Assembly (NCBI GenBank): GCA_944388105.1
Contig: CALXHN010000001.1
Location: forward strand, 1-64,000
DNA: 64,000 bases
Reading direction: 5' to 3'
DNA from: an uncultured Gemmiger sp.
GTDB lineage: Bacteria; Bacillota; Clostridia; Oscillospirales; Ruminococcaceae
Every line of letters begins with the position of its first letter. Within the stretch, counting starts at the first letter, position 1. Both the position numbers and the translations under genes were made by a program. This document shows, one piece after another, positions 36,713 to 45,154 of the stretch. The notes beneath the pieces are model-generated. The model was not told the origin of the DNA. It made no database searches and saw only the letters and a program-made list of their open reading frames with translations.

Positions 36713-36777
36713 GTATGCAGCCGGGAAAGCCGGCATACATATGAGTCAGAACCATGCCGAAGAGGGGGAGAGGTCCC

Positions 36778-37572
36778 ATGGGTGTTTCTGTCAAGACCGT
36801 CCGCTGGTGTCTGGCGGCGCTGCTTCTGTTATGCCTTGCTGCGTTCTTTCTGGCGGACTATATGCCGCATCCCGCGCAGGAAGAAACCGCCGTTCCCGAT
36901 GACCGGCTGGCGGTGCAGGCGGCTGCCGCGCTGGATGGACGGTATGTCTGCCTGACGTTTGACGACGGCCCTTCGGAAAATACAGCTGCCATTCTGGACG
37001 CGCTGGCCCGGTATCAGGCTCCGGCCACCTTTTTTGTGACAGCCCAGCCCATCAATGAACCATACTTTGATCAACTGCCACTGATCCAGGCAGGCGGACA
37101 TCAGATTGCCCTGCACAGTGCCAGCCATCGATATGCGGATATCTACAAAAGCCCTACGGATTTCTGGCTGGACATCAAGCAACTGCGTCAGACGCTGTCC
37201 GCCTGGGTGGATGTGGAACAGATTCATTGGCTGCGCTTTCCCGGCGGCAGCACCAATACGGTCAGCCACCGGTACGGCGGAAAGGATATCATGAAAAAAC
37301 TGGTGGAGGAGGCGGAGGAAAAGGGGTATCACTGGATCGACTGGAACGTCTGTGCCGAAGATGCCACTTCTGCGCATCCAAACGCGGCTGCCATTCTGCA
37401 GAATATACAGCAGGATGCGACGGGAAAACGGGTGTGTGTGGTTTTGATGCACGATACCGCTGCCGCCGGACAGACCGTGCAGGCGCTGCCGGATATACTG
37501 GCCTGGTTCTCTGAACAGGGATATCAGTTTTGTACAGTTGAGCAAATGTATACCATGACAAAGGAAGAGTAA
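36778..37572 (+). CDS. polysaccharide deacetylase, NodB domain, membrane-anchored
   Basis: A 264-residue extracytoplasmic enzyme. A single N-terminal helix (about 9-28) anchors it, and the NodB domain follows. The catalytic Asp and metal Asp are D62 and D63 in LTFDDGPS, and metal histidines are H113 and H117 in HSASH. RFPGGSTN is motif 3 (usual form RxPxG), and VVLMHDT is the last motif. It probably removes acetyl groups from peptidoglycan or another surface polymer, altering lysozyme sensitivity. GAGGGGGAGAGG lies upstream of the ATG. It stands alone between a terminator and the next promoter. Confidence 0.9.
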   Translation: MGVSVKTVRWCLAALLLLCLAAFFLADYMPHPAQEETAVPDDRLAVQAAAALDGRYVCLTFDDGPSENTAAILDALARYQAPATFFVTAQPINEPYFDQLPLIQAGGHQIALHSASHRYADIYKSPTDFWLDIKQLRQTLSAWVDVEQIHWLRFPGGSTNTVSHRYGGKDIMKKLVEEAEEKGYHWIDWNVCAEDATSAHPNAAAILQNIQQDATGKRVCVVLMHDTAAAGQTVQALPDILAWFSEQGYQFCTVEQMYTMTKEE

Positions 37573-37586
37573 GTTACAAAAGGGAA

Positions 37587-37615
37587 TTGCAAAGACGCTG
37601 AACACCATGTATAAT
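37587..37615 (+). promoter_or_regulatory. promoter of the small membrane protein and GH13 unit
   Basis: -35 TTGCAA (37587-37592), 17-bp spacer, -10 TATAAT (37610-37615). It places the transcript start at about 37622 and excludes the upstream ATG at 37607 as a start. Confidence 0.75.
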
Positions 37616-37663
37616 AAGGACAAATCAAAGGCGCATAACGCCCGGATTCTAGGAAGTTTGCAC

Positions 37664-38200
37664 ATGAAAAATACCCAAAGCCGGCGCATAGCGCTGTGCG
37701 GTGTGCTGGCTGCGCTCACAGTTGTGATCCTGCTGGTGGGAACTGCGCTGGGCATCGGTACCTATGCTGCGCCCATGCTGGCCTCATTCCTGCTCATCCC
37801 GACTCTGGTGGAATATGGCCCCCGTGCTGCCCTGACCCAGTATGGGGCTGCGGCCGTGCTGGGGCTTCTCCTTGTGCCGGACCCGGAGCTGTCGCTGTTC
37901 TATGCGCTGGTGCTGGGACCTTATCCAGTGCTTAAAACGCTGCTGGACCGCCTGCATCCGGCACCGGTGCGCTGGGGCGCGAAACTGGCGGTGTTCAATC
38001 TTGCCACCGTGGTTATGTATGCACTGCTCCGGCTGATATTTTTGCCGGATATCATGGAAACCATGCCTGCCACCGCCGCTCTGGCCGTGGTGCTGGTGGT
38101 CTTGTGTAATGTGGCTTTTCTTCTGTGCGATCGTGCCGTGACCGCTTTGACCCTGGTTTACCGCCTGCGTCTGCGCCGATACTGGAAAAAACGCTTTTGA
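37664..38200 (+). CDS. small multi-helix membrane protein, ECF S-component-like
   Basis: A 178-residue hydrophobic protein with about five helices and a basic C-terminus (LRLRRYWKKRF). The N-terminal RRIALCGVLAALTVVILL resembles the start of ECF transporter S components and related Firmicutes membrane proteins, but I do not recognise the exact family. Start at 37664 is chosen for the AGGAAG site and because the promoter's start point lies after the earlier ATG. The GH13 gene follows after 35 bases, so both may share this promoter. A GAGCTT/AAGCTC stem spans the junction. Confidence 0.7.
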   Translation: MKNTQSRRIALCGVLAALTVVILLVGTALGIGTYAAPMLASFLLIPTLVEYGPRAALTQYGAAAVLGLLLVPDPELSLFYALVLGPYPVLKTLLDRLHPAPVRWGAKLAVFNLATVVMYALLRLIFLPDIMETMPATAALAVVLVVLCNVAFLLCDRAVTALTLVYRLRLRRYWKKRF

Positions 38201-38235
38201 GCTTGGCGTACAAGCTCAGGAAAGGAAGATCGACC

Positions 38236-39543
38236 ATGTGGTATCAAAATGCTGTCGTCTACCAGATCTATCCGCTGGGAATGTGCGGGGCACCCTTGCA
38301 GAATGACGGCGTGCCCGAACATCGTCTGCTGCGGGTACTGGACTGGGTTGACCATATCCGGGACCTGGGGGCGACCTGTGTACTGTTCAATCCTCTGTTT
38401 GAGAGCGATGCCCACGGGTACGACACCCGGGACTACCAAAAGGTGGATGTGCGCCTTGGCACCAATGAGGACCTGCGTCGGGTCTGTCAGGCTTTGCATG
38501 CAGCCGGACTCAAGGTCATGTTTGACGGCGTCTTCAATCATGTGGGCCGGGGGTTCTGGGCATTCCGGGATGTGCAGGAAAAGCGCTGGGACAGCCCGTA
38601 CAAGGACTGGTTCAACATTCATTTTGACGGCAACACCAATTATAATGACGGCTTCTGGTATGAAAGCTGGGAGGGCTGCAACGAGCTGGTCAAGCTGAAC
38701 CTGCACAATCCTGCTGTGCGGGAACATCTGTTTGACGCCATCTCCTCCTGGGTGCGGGATTACGGGATCGACGGGCTGCGCCTGGATGTGGCCTATTGTC
38801 TGGACCTGGATTTTCTGGGGGCGCTGCGCCAGTTTACCTCCTCCCTCAAGGAAGATTTCGTTCTGGTGGGGGAGACCCTGCACGGGGACTACAACCGGTG
38901 GATGAACGACCATGCCTGCCACTCGGTCACCAATTACGAATGCTACAAGGGGCTGTATTCCAGCTTCAATACCGGCAATATGCACGAGATCGCCTACAGC
39001 CTGAACCGCCAGTTCGGTTCCGAGCCCTGGTGCCTGTACACCGGCCGTCAGTTGCTCAGCTTTGCGGACAACCATGACGTTACCCGTGTGGCCAGCATTC
39101 TCACCGACAAGAAAGAATTGGAACCCCTGTACGGTCTGCTGTTCGGCATGCCCGGTACGCCCGCCGTCTACTACGGCAGCGAGTGGGGTGTTACCGGGGA
39201 GAAGAAGGATGGAGACCCCGCCCTGCGTCCGGCCATCGAAAAGCCGGAACACAACGAACTGACCGACTGGATCGCCGCTCTGGCCGGAGCCCGTGCCGCC
39301 AGTCCGGCTTTGTGCCACGGCAGCTACCGCAATATCCTGGTGCAGCCCAAGCAGCTGATCTTTGAACGCCGCAGCGGGGAGGACCGGGTCCTGGTGGCCA
39401 TCAATGCCGACAGCCAGCCCTACCACGCCGACTTCAACGCCGAGGCGGGCTGCGCCGTGGACCTGATCACCGGCAAGCCCCACGACTTTGGCGGCGGCAG
39501 TGATCTGGCGCCTTATTCCTGTGCATTCTGGAAGACCGAATGA
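38236..39543 (+). CDS. alpha-amylase family glycoside hydrolase (GH13), cytoplasmic
   Basis: A 435-residue TIM-barrel enzyme without signal peptide. VYQIYPLG is an early landmark; GVFNHVG is region I; Asp184 in GLRLDVAY is the nucleophile; Glu213 in LVGETLHG is the acid/base; and Asp281 in FADNHDVTR is the transition-state stabiliser. It acts on alpha-1,4 linked oligosaccharides inside the cell, like maltodextrin glucosidases or trehalose-type hydrolases. Exact specificity is not determined. AGGAAAGG lies upstream of the ATG at 38236; longer frames upstream overlap the previous gene. It lies between a membrane protein and an EamA transporter. Confidence 0.92.
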   Translation: MWYQNAVVYQIYPLGMCGAPLQNDGVPEHRLLRVLDWVDHIRDLGATCVLFNPLFESDAHGYDTRDYQKVDVRLGTNEDLRRVCQALHAAGLKVMFDGVFNHVGRGFWAFRDVQEKRWDSPYKDWFNIHFDGNTNYNDGFWYESWEGCNELVKLNLHNPAVREHLFDAISSWVRDYGIDGLRLDVAYCLDLDFLGALRQFTSSLKEDFVLVGETLHGDYNRWMNDHACHSVTNYECYKGLYSSFNTGNMHEIAYSLNRQFGSEPWCLYTGRQLLSFADNHDVTRVASILTDKKELEPLYGLLFGMPGTPAVYYGSEWGVTGEKKDGDPALRPAIEKPEHNELTDWIAALAGARAASPALCHGSYRNILVQPKQLIFERRSGEDRVLVAINADSQPYHADFNAEAGCAVDLITGKPHDFGGGSDLAPYSCAFWKTE

Positions 39544-39598
39544 GCTGCCGGCCTGAATTCTGAAAATCTCCGTTTGAGCGGAAAAGAGGGACCCTTTC

Positions 39599-40459
39599 AT
39601 GTGGCTGCTGTTTGCTGCCGCGTCCGCGTTTTTTGCCGGTATCACCGCCATCCTTGCCAAGTGCGGTATCCGGCAGACTGATTCCACCGTTGCCACCGCG
39701 CTGCGCACCTGCGTGGTACTGGTCATGGCCTGGGTCATGGTACCTGTGTCCGGGCAATGGGCCGGCATCCAGGATGTCACCGGCAAATCCATGCTGTTTC
39801 TGGTGCTGTCCGGCCTGTGTACCGGCGCGTCCTGGCTGTGCTACTTCCGGGCTCTGCAGATCGGGGATGTCAACCGGGTGGTCCCGGTGGACAAGACCAG
39901 CACGGTCCTCACCATTTTGCTGGCGCTGATTTTTCTGGGGGAGGGTGTTACTCCCATCAAGACGGCGGCCATGGTTCTGATCATGGCGGGCACATGGCTG
40001 ATGATCGAAAAGAAACAGAGCACGGCGTCTTCTGCTGCCGGCCATGGCTGGTTGTGGTATGCGGCCGGATCGGCTTTCTTTGCCAGTCTGACCTCCATCC
40101 TGGGCAAGATCGGTGTCAGTGATATCGGTTCCAACCTGGGAACCGCCATCCGCACCACTGTGGTGCTGGTCATGGCCTGGGGAATGGTCTTTCTGGAAGG
40201 CAAACAGCGGCAGGTGGTTCTGGTGCCTCGCAGGGAACTGGGATTCCTGTGCCTGTCCGGGCTGGCCACCGGTGCTTCCTGGCTGTGTTATTACCGTGCT
40301 TTGCAGGATGGTCCTGCCAGTGTGGTGGCGCCGGTGGACAAGCTGAGTATCCTGGTCACCGTGGCATTTTCGGCCGTGGTATTTGGTGAAAAGCTCAGCC
40401 GCAAGGCGGTATTTGGTCTGCTCCTGAATGTGGTGGGAACTCTTATGATGCTGCTGTAA
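39599..40459 (+). CDS. EamA/DMT family transporter
   Basis: A 286-residue, ten-helix drug/metabolite transporter made of two EamA repeats (about 1-135 and 150-286). The repeats are very alike: GLCTGASWLCYFRALQIG in the first and GLATGASWLCYYRALQDG in the second; the VVPVDKTS and VVAPVDKLS segments likewise match. Substrate unknown; members export amino acids or other metabolites. GAGGG precedes the ATG. It ends at a strong terminator and may be read from the GH13 transcript. Confidence 0.9.
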   Translation: MWLLFAAASAFFAGITAILAKCGIRQTDSTVATALRTCVVLVMAWVMVPVSGQWAGIQDVTGKSMLFLVLSGLCTGASWLCYFRALQIGDVNRVVPVDKTSTVLTILLALIFLGEGVTPIKTAAMVLIMAGTWLMIEKKQSTASSAAGHGWLWYAAGSAFFASLTSILGKIGVSDIGSNLGTAIRTTVVLVMAWGMVFLEGKQRQVVLVPRRELGFLCLSGLATGASWLCYYRALQDGPASVVAPVDKLSILVTVAFSAVVFGEKLSRKAVFGLLLNVVGTLMMLL

Positions 40460-40473
40460 CCTTTTTTCTGAAC

Positions 40474-40513
40474 GAAACCGCCGTGTGGGCTTTTTCCCAT
40501 GCGGCGGTTTTTG
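40474..40513 (+). terminator. terminator after the EamA gene
   Basis: AACCGCCG and CGGCGGTT form the outer stem with inner GGG/CCC, followed by five T. Confidence 0.82.
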
Positions 40514-40515
40514 CT

Positions 40516-40547
40516 TGCAATATTTCGACCCTTCCTGCACATACTGA
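40516..40547 (+). promoter_or_regulatory. possible forespore (sigma-G/F-type) promoter of spoIVB
   Basis: TGCAATA (40516-40522), 17 bases, CATACTGA (40540-40547). This is close to the sigma-G pattern (TGAATA, 17-18 bp, CATACTA). spoIVB is sigma-G dependent in Bacillus subtilis, which supports the call. No sigma-A promoter is evident here. Confidence 0.5.
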
Positions 40548-40571
40548 GGTATGGAAAAGGAGGGGACCCCC

Positions 40572-41810
40572 ATGCCCGAACATGCCGCGCGGCGCTTTGT
40601 GCGCCGCATGTTGGGAGTACTGGCACTGACCGGTGCTCTGCTTGCAACGGCTCTGCTGGGACTGCGCGCAGCTCTGCCGGATACGTTTTATATAGAACCG
40701 GGCGGTACCCTGACCCTGGCGGCCATGCCCTTTCTGCGGGCAGGAGAACCGTCCAGGGGCAGTACGGCAGCCGTCAGCGGCAGCAGCGAAACCGGCAGTG
40801 CCAACCAGACGCTGCGCCTGTTCGGGATGCTGCCGGTCAAGACGGTGCGGACCGTGGCTTCCGCTACCCGCACGGTCACTGTATCCGGGGCTCCTTTCGG
40901 GGTCAAGATGTTTGCTGACGGGGCGCTGGTGGTGGCTTTTTCCGATCAGCTCACCGCCCTGGGCACCGAGAACCCGGCCAAGGAAGCGGGACTGCGTTTG
41001 GGAGATGTGATCGTCTCAGCGGCAGGGCAGGCCATTCATGGAAATGAGGAACTCTCTATGGCCATTACGTCGGCGGAAGGGAACCCCATTGAAGTTGTCT
41101 TTTCCCGTGATGGGGTGCAGCATACCTGTACCCTTACCCCTGTGCGGGACCGGGACAGCGGCGTCTGGCGGGCCGGGGTGTGGGTACGGGATTCCTCGGC
41201 GGGGATCGGGACCCTGACTTTTGTGGACACGGAGTACGGGACTTTTGCAGGGCTGGGGCACGCGGTCAGCGACAGCGATACCGGTGCCGATTTTCCTCTG
41301 CTTTCCGGTGAGATCGTACCTGTGACCATCATAGGTGTGCAAAAGGGAGCTGCCGGTGCACCGGGAGAACTGCAAGGGGAGTTTTCCGGTGCGGCCGCGC
41401 TGGGCACGGTCAGTGCCAACGATGCAACCGGCGTGTACGGCACACTGCAGAATCCGGCGGCTGCCGTGACCGGTCAGGTTATGCCGGTGGCCGAGATCCA
41501 GCAGGTCGCTCCCGGTCCGGCGCAAATCCTCACCACAATCGACGGCACAGCGCCCCAGTGGTATGACGTGACCATAGAGCGGGTCAATATGACAGCAGGA
41601 GATCCCAACCGCAACCTTTTGATCCGTGTGACGGATGACCGGCTGCTGTCCGTTACCGGAGGAATCGTCCAGGGCATGTCCGGCAGCCCGGTGGTGCAAA
41701 ACGGCACCCTGGTGGGGGCTGTAACCCATGTCCTGGTCAATGACCCGACCCGCGGCTATGGTATCTTTGCTGCCACCATGCTGGAACGGGCGGATGCAGC
41801 GGGAGCCTGA
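40572..41810 (+). CDS. spoIVB: SpoIVB peptidase (stage IV sporulation protein B)
   Basis: A 412-residue serine peptidase that in spore formers is made in the forespore, crosses into the intermembrane space and triggers pro-sigma-K processing. An N-terminal membrane helix (about 12-33), a PDZ domain (about 105-190; KEAGLRLGDVIVSAAGQ) and an S55 peptidase domain follow. Catalytic His230 in GLGHAVSD and Ser372 in GIVQGMSGSPVV are present, with Asp355/356 nearby. AAGGAGGGG lies before the ATG at 40572. It precedes spo0A, the order found in Bacillus and Clostridium. All key residues are retained, so the gene looks functional. Confidence 0.94.
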   Translation: MPEHAARRFVRRMLGVLALTGALLATALLGLRAALPDTFYIEPGGTLTLAAMPFLRAGEPSRGSTAAVSGSSETGSANQTLRLFGMLPVKTVRTVASATRTVTVSGAPFGVKMFADGALVVAFSDQLTALGTENPAKEAGLRLGDVIVSAAGQAIHGNEELSMAITSAEGNPIEVVFSRDGVQHTCTLTPVRDRDSGVWRAGVWVRDSSAGIGTLTFVDTEYGTFAGLGHAVSDSDTGADFPLLSGEIVPVTIIGVQKGAAGAPGELQGEFSGAAALGTVSANDATGVYGTLQNPAAAVTGQVMPVAEIQQVAPGPAQILTTIDGTAPQWYDVTIERVNMTAGDPNRNLLIRVTDDRLLSVTGGIVQGMSGSPVVQNGTLVGAVTHVLVNDPTRGYGIFAATMLERADAAGA

Positions 41811-41916
41811 TCCAGCTTTTTCCAGAGCCGGTGCGATCCGGGTGGGGAGAAAAGGGGCTGCCAGAGGGCAAAACCGGCAAAAAGCCGGTAAAAAACTGCC
41901 GGATAAGGGGACTTGG

Positions 41917-41923
41917 TGTCGAA
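41917..41923 (+). promoter_or_regulatory. 0A-box upstream of spo0A
   Basis: TGTCGAA at 41917-41923 is an exact match to the Spo0A~P core site; a near match TGTCGAG is at 41998-42004. Both lie in the 247-base space before spo0A, suggesting autoregulation. Seven-base motifs occur by chance, so confidence is moderate. Confidence 0.45.
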
Positions 41924-42057
41924 TTGTGGGGAAGGGTGTCACAATGCCCCGAAAACTTCCTATTGCCAGAATTGGTAAAATATGGTAATATTTCCATTGT
42001 CGAGAAAAACCTGCGCGGCTGGGCGGCTGGCCGCTGATGAATGAGGAGTGTATCACA

Positions 42058-42816
42058 ATGGACAAAATCAAGTTTTTGATGACCGATACCGGCGCGCAGA
42101 CCACGGCGCTGTGCCGCCAGGCGCTGGAGGACAAGGGCGTTGCGGTGACGGTATGTGAGAAAAACGGCAGCAAGGCCCTGAAAGCGCTGCTGGACACCCA
42201 CCCGCAGGCGGTGCTGCTGGATGCATTTATGCCCGATCTGGATGCCATCACGGTAAAGCAGCGGTATGAAGCCCAGGATACCACCGGCACCCACACCACC
42301 TTTTTTGTGACAGGCGCCTTTCAGAGCGAAGAGATCGAACAGGATCTGCTGGATAACGGTTTCTCGTTCTTTTTTGTCAAACCCTTTGATGAGACCGTGC
42401 TGGTCAGCCGGGTGCTGAAGGCCGCGGGAACACCCGCGCGTCCGCAGGCATTTTCCCAGGACAGCGACGAGCTCACCGTTACCGAAATTCTGCACCAGGT
42501 AGGCGTTCCGGCCCATATCAAGGGATATCAGTTCCTGCGGGATGCGATCCTGCTGGCGGTGGAGGATCATGAATACATCAATGCCGTGACCAAACGTCTG
42601 TATCCGGAAATCGCCAAACGCAACGGCACCACGGCATCCCGTGTGGAGCGTGCCATCCGTCACGCCATCGAGGTGGCCTGGGACCGAGGGGATGTGGATA
42701 CCCTCAACGGGTATTTCGGTTACACCATACACAGCCTGCGCGGCAAACCGACCAACTCCGAATTCATTGCCATGATCGCGGACAAGATCCGTCTGGACAA
42801 GCGCCGCCGTGCCTGA
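42058..42816 (+). CDS. spo0A: Spo0A sporulation master regulator
   Basis: A 252-residue response regulator. The receiver domain (1-125) keeps Asp10, the phosphorylation site Asp55 in VLLDAFMP, Thr85 and Lys108 in FFVKPF. The second acidic-pocket residue next to Asp10 is Thr11 instead of Asp. The effector domain (about 140-250) is strongly conserved, including IHEIGVPAHIKGY-like LHQVGVPAHIKGY, the recognition helix TTASRVERAIRHAIEVAW and KPTNSEFIAMIADKIRL. GAGGAG lies upstream of the ATG at 42058. It follows spoIVB, as in other Firmicutes. It would control entry into sporulation and related stationary-phase genes. Confidence 0.95.
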   Translation: MDKIKFLMTDTGAQTTALCRQALEDKGVAVTVCEKNGSKALKALLDTHPQAVLLDAFMPDLDAITVKQRYEAQDTTGTHTTFFVTGAFQSEEIEQDLLDNGFSFFFVKPFDETVLVSRVLKAAGTPARPQAFSQDSDELTVTEILHQVGVPAHIKGYQFLRDAILLAVEDHEYINAVTKRLYPEIAKRNGTTASRVERAIRHAIEVAWDRGDVDTLNGYFGYTIHSLRGKPTNSEFIAMIADKIRLDKRRRA

Positions 42817-42844
42817 TTTGTCAAAAGTATACCTGCCATTATGA

Positions 42845-42871
42845 CCTCCCGCCCCGGCGGGAGGCTTTTTT
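42845..42871 (+). terminator. spo0A terminator
   Basis: CCTCCCGC pairs with GCGGGAGG around CCCG, followed by C and six T. Confidence 0.85.
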
Positions 42872-43011
42872 ATTTCAAAACTTTTTCAATCTGTCTCAAA
42901 GCGGTAGATTTTTCCGTTGGATACTTGTATAATGGTAGCATGGTCAAACTGGGGTGTGTGTACGCTGTCCCGCCCCGGTGCAAGGTTTACTACGGAAAGG
43001 GGGCGCCGGAT

Positions 43012-44139
43012 ATGGCGCAAACCGTGACTGCCATTCTGGTGGCGGCAGGGTCATCCCGGCGTATGGGATTTGACAAACTCAGCCATCGGCTTCCGAACGG
43101 GCTGACGGTGCTGCAGACAAGCCTGCGGGCTTTTGAACTTCATCCGCGGGTGCAGGATATTGTGCTGGTGGCGGGGGCCAATATGGAAACCTGTCGGGAA
43201 TTGGCTGCGGCCTGCGCAAAGCCATGCAGGGCGGTACAGGGAGGCGCCACACGGGCTGAGAGTGTCCGTGCCGGTCTGGCGGCTGCGTCCGGAGAGATCG
43301 TGGCCATCCATGATGCGGCGCGCCCCTTTGTCAGTCCGGATGTCATCACGGCTGCCATCGAAGCTGCCGAAAAGAGCGGTGCTGCCGCCCCGGCTGTCCC
43401 GGTGAAGGATACCGTCAAGGTGGCCGATGAAAACGGCCGGGTGCAGATCACCCCTGACCGCAGCACGCTGTTTGCGGTGCAGACGCCTCAGTGCTTTCGC
43501 CGGGAATTGTATTTTCAGGCGTTGGCCGCAGTAGCAGGTGAAAAGGCGAATCTTGTGACCGATGACTGCAGCCTGTTTGAGCTGGCGGGGCTGCCGGTGA
43601 TTCTGACACCGGGAGACTATGCCAACCTGAAAATTACCACCAAAGAAGATCTGAAAGGGGAAACCGCCATGCGTATCGGACATGGGTATGACGTGCACCG
43701 GCTGGTCGAGGGCCGCCGCCTGATTTTGGGCGGGGTGGCCATCCCGTATGAAAAGGGCCTGCTGGGCCATTCCGACGCAGATGTGCTGCTGCATGCCATC
43801 TCGGATGCGCTGCTGGGTGCGGCTGCGCTGGGAGACATCGGCAAGCATTTCCCCGATACGGACCCCCGGTATGAAGGGGCGGATTCCCTGCAGCTTTTGC
43901 AGGAGGTGGGAAAGCTGGTGAACCAGGCCGGCTACGTGGTGAGTAATATTGATGCCACCATCCTGTGTCAGGCCCCCAAGCTGGCGCCGCATATTCCCGC
44001 CATGCGTGCCAACATCGCCGGCGCACTGAATCTTGCTTTGGACAAGGTCAGTGTGAAGGCCACCACTGAGGAACATCTGGGATTTACCGGCCAGGGGCAG
44101 GGGATTGCGGCCCATGCCGTTACGCTGCTGGAAGCATGA
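43012..44139 (+). CDS. ispDF: bifunctional IspD-IspF (MEP isoprenoid pathway)
   Basis: A 375-residue in-frame fusion of two enzymes of the MEP pathway. Residues 1-219 are IspD (CDP-ME synthase; [16 protein letters not shown] loop, DAARPFV, TPQCF). Residues 220-375 are IspF (MECDP synthase; [11 protein letters not shown] and [19 protein letters not shown] metal sites, [10 protein letters not shown]). The intervening IspE step is encoded elsewhere. The ATG at 43012 follows AAAGGGGG at a rather long distance. Inside, AAAGGGG and an ATG at 43669 form an ideal start for a separate IspF, so both the fusion and free IspF may be made. A TATAAT at 42928 is a likely -10. Confidence 0.93.
   Translation: MAQTVTAILVAAGSSRRMGFDKLSHRLPNGLTVLQTSLRAFELHPRVQDIVLVAGANMETCRELAAACAKPCRAVQGGATRAESVRAGLAAASGEIVAIHDAARPFVSPDVITAAIEAAEKSGAAAPAVPVKDTVKVADENGRVQITPDRSTLFAVQTPQCFRRELYFQALAAVAGEKANLVTDDCSLFELAGLPVILTPGDYANLKITTKEDLKGETAMRIGHGYDVHRLVEGRRLILGGVAIPYEKGLLGHSDADVLLHAISDALLGAAALGDIGKHFPDTDPRYEGADSLQLLQEVGKLVNQAGYVVSNIDATILCQAPKLAPHIPAMRANIAGALNLALDKVSVKATTEEHLGFTGQGQGIAAHAVTLLEA
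43654..43671 (+). promoter_or_regulatory. internal ribosome binding site and ATG for IspF within ispDF
   Basis: AAAGGGG (43654-43660), 8 bases, ATG (43669-43671), in frame with the fusion and exactly at the IspF N-terminus ([10 protein letters not shown]). Confidence 0.6.
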
Positions 44140-44248
44140 TCCCGTGCCCGGGCAGAATTCTGCCGCATTTTTCCGTTGCATTGATACTTGAAGAAAAGAA
44201 AACCGCTTCCGCCCTTTGCCCGGCGGCTGTAAGGAGGCTGTGACCGGC

Positions 44249-45154
44249 ATGCTCGGCATTTACGATTTTTTCAGCGGTGTGATCAGCAACCTGCGTACGT
44301 TCGGCGTGCGTGACCTGGTTGATATTCTGGTCATATCCTTCGCCTTTTATGAATTGTTCCTCTTCGCGCGCAAGTCCCGTGCGGGCCAGCTGGTGCGCGG
44401 TCTGATGCTGGCGCTGGTCTGCTTTGCGCTGGCCTATCTCTTTGAGCTGCGGACCGTGCGCTGGCTGCTGAACAATTTCCTGCAGGTCGGCTTTATTGCC
44501 GCCGTGGTACTGTTTCAGCCGGAACTGCGCCGCACGCTGGAACGCCTGGGCCAGAGCGCCAACTGGACAGGCCGCCTGTTCAGCATCCGCCGCACCGACC
44601 CTTCCCTGCGGGCGGTGTGGCAGAGCGCGGTGGTGGCCATCTGCGACGCCGCCGAACAGCTGTCCGATACCCGCACCGGCGCTTTGATGGTGCTGGAACG
44701 CAACAACAACCTGGATGAGATCATCCGGACCGGGACGCCGCTCTCGGCCAATGTTATTCCGGAGATGCTGGGCACGATCTTTTATGAAGGAACTCCGCTG
44801 CATGACGGTGCCGTGGTCATCCGGGACGGGCGCATCGTGGCGGCCGGCTGTGTGCTGCCCCTTTCCAACAACCTGGAGATGGGCAAGGACATGGGTACCC
44901 GACATCGCGCCGGTCTGGGCATGAGTGAAAACTCCGACGCGGTGGTCATCGTGGTCAGTGAGGAGACGGGAATCATCTCGTTGGCCAAAAACGGCGTTCT
45001 GATCCGTCGCCTGGACCGCCAGAACCTGTTCAATCTGCTGCAGGAGGAGATCATTCCGCCCGAATCGGAGGAAGAACAGAAGACCCCTGTGTGGTCCCGG
45101 CTGTTTGGCAAAGGAGGTGCCGTGAAGCATGCCGTTCAACAAAAAGAAAACTGA
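44249..45154 (+). CDS. cdaA: diadenylate cyclase CdaA
   Basis: A 301-residue membrane-bound cyclase that makes c-di-AMP from two ATP. Three N-terminal helices (about 15-90) precede the DAC domain (about 105-270), with DGA in LHDGAVVI and RHR in GTRHRAGLG as the catalytic motifs. The ATG at 44249 is chosen by homology; GGAGG is 11 bases upstream and a GTG 9 bases earlier is too close to it. Its 3' end overlaps cdaR by 26 bases. c-di-AMP controls potassium transport and cell-wall homeostasis; trkA-trkH lies 8 kb upstream. glmM, the usual third gene, is absent here. Confidence 0.95.
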   Translation: MLGIYDFFSGVISNLRTFGVRDLVDILVISFAFYELFLFARKSRAGQLVRGLMLALVCFALAYLFELRTVRWLLNNFLQVGFIAAVVLFQPELRRTLERLGQSANWTGRLFSIRRTDPSLRAVWQSAVVAICDAAEQLSDTRTGALMVLERNNNLDEIIRTGTPLSANVIPEMLGTIFYEGTPLHDGAVVIRDGRIVAAGCVLPLSNNLEMGKDMGTRHRAGLGMSENSDAVVIVVSEETGIISLAKNGVLIRRLDRQNLFNLLQEEIIPPESEEEQKTPVWSRLFGKGGAVKHAVQQKEN

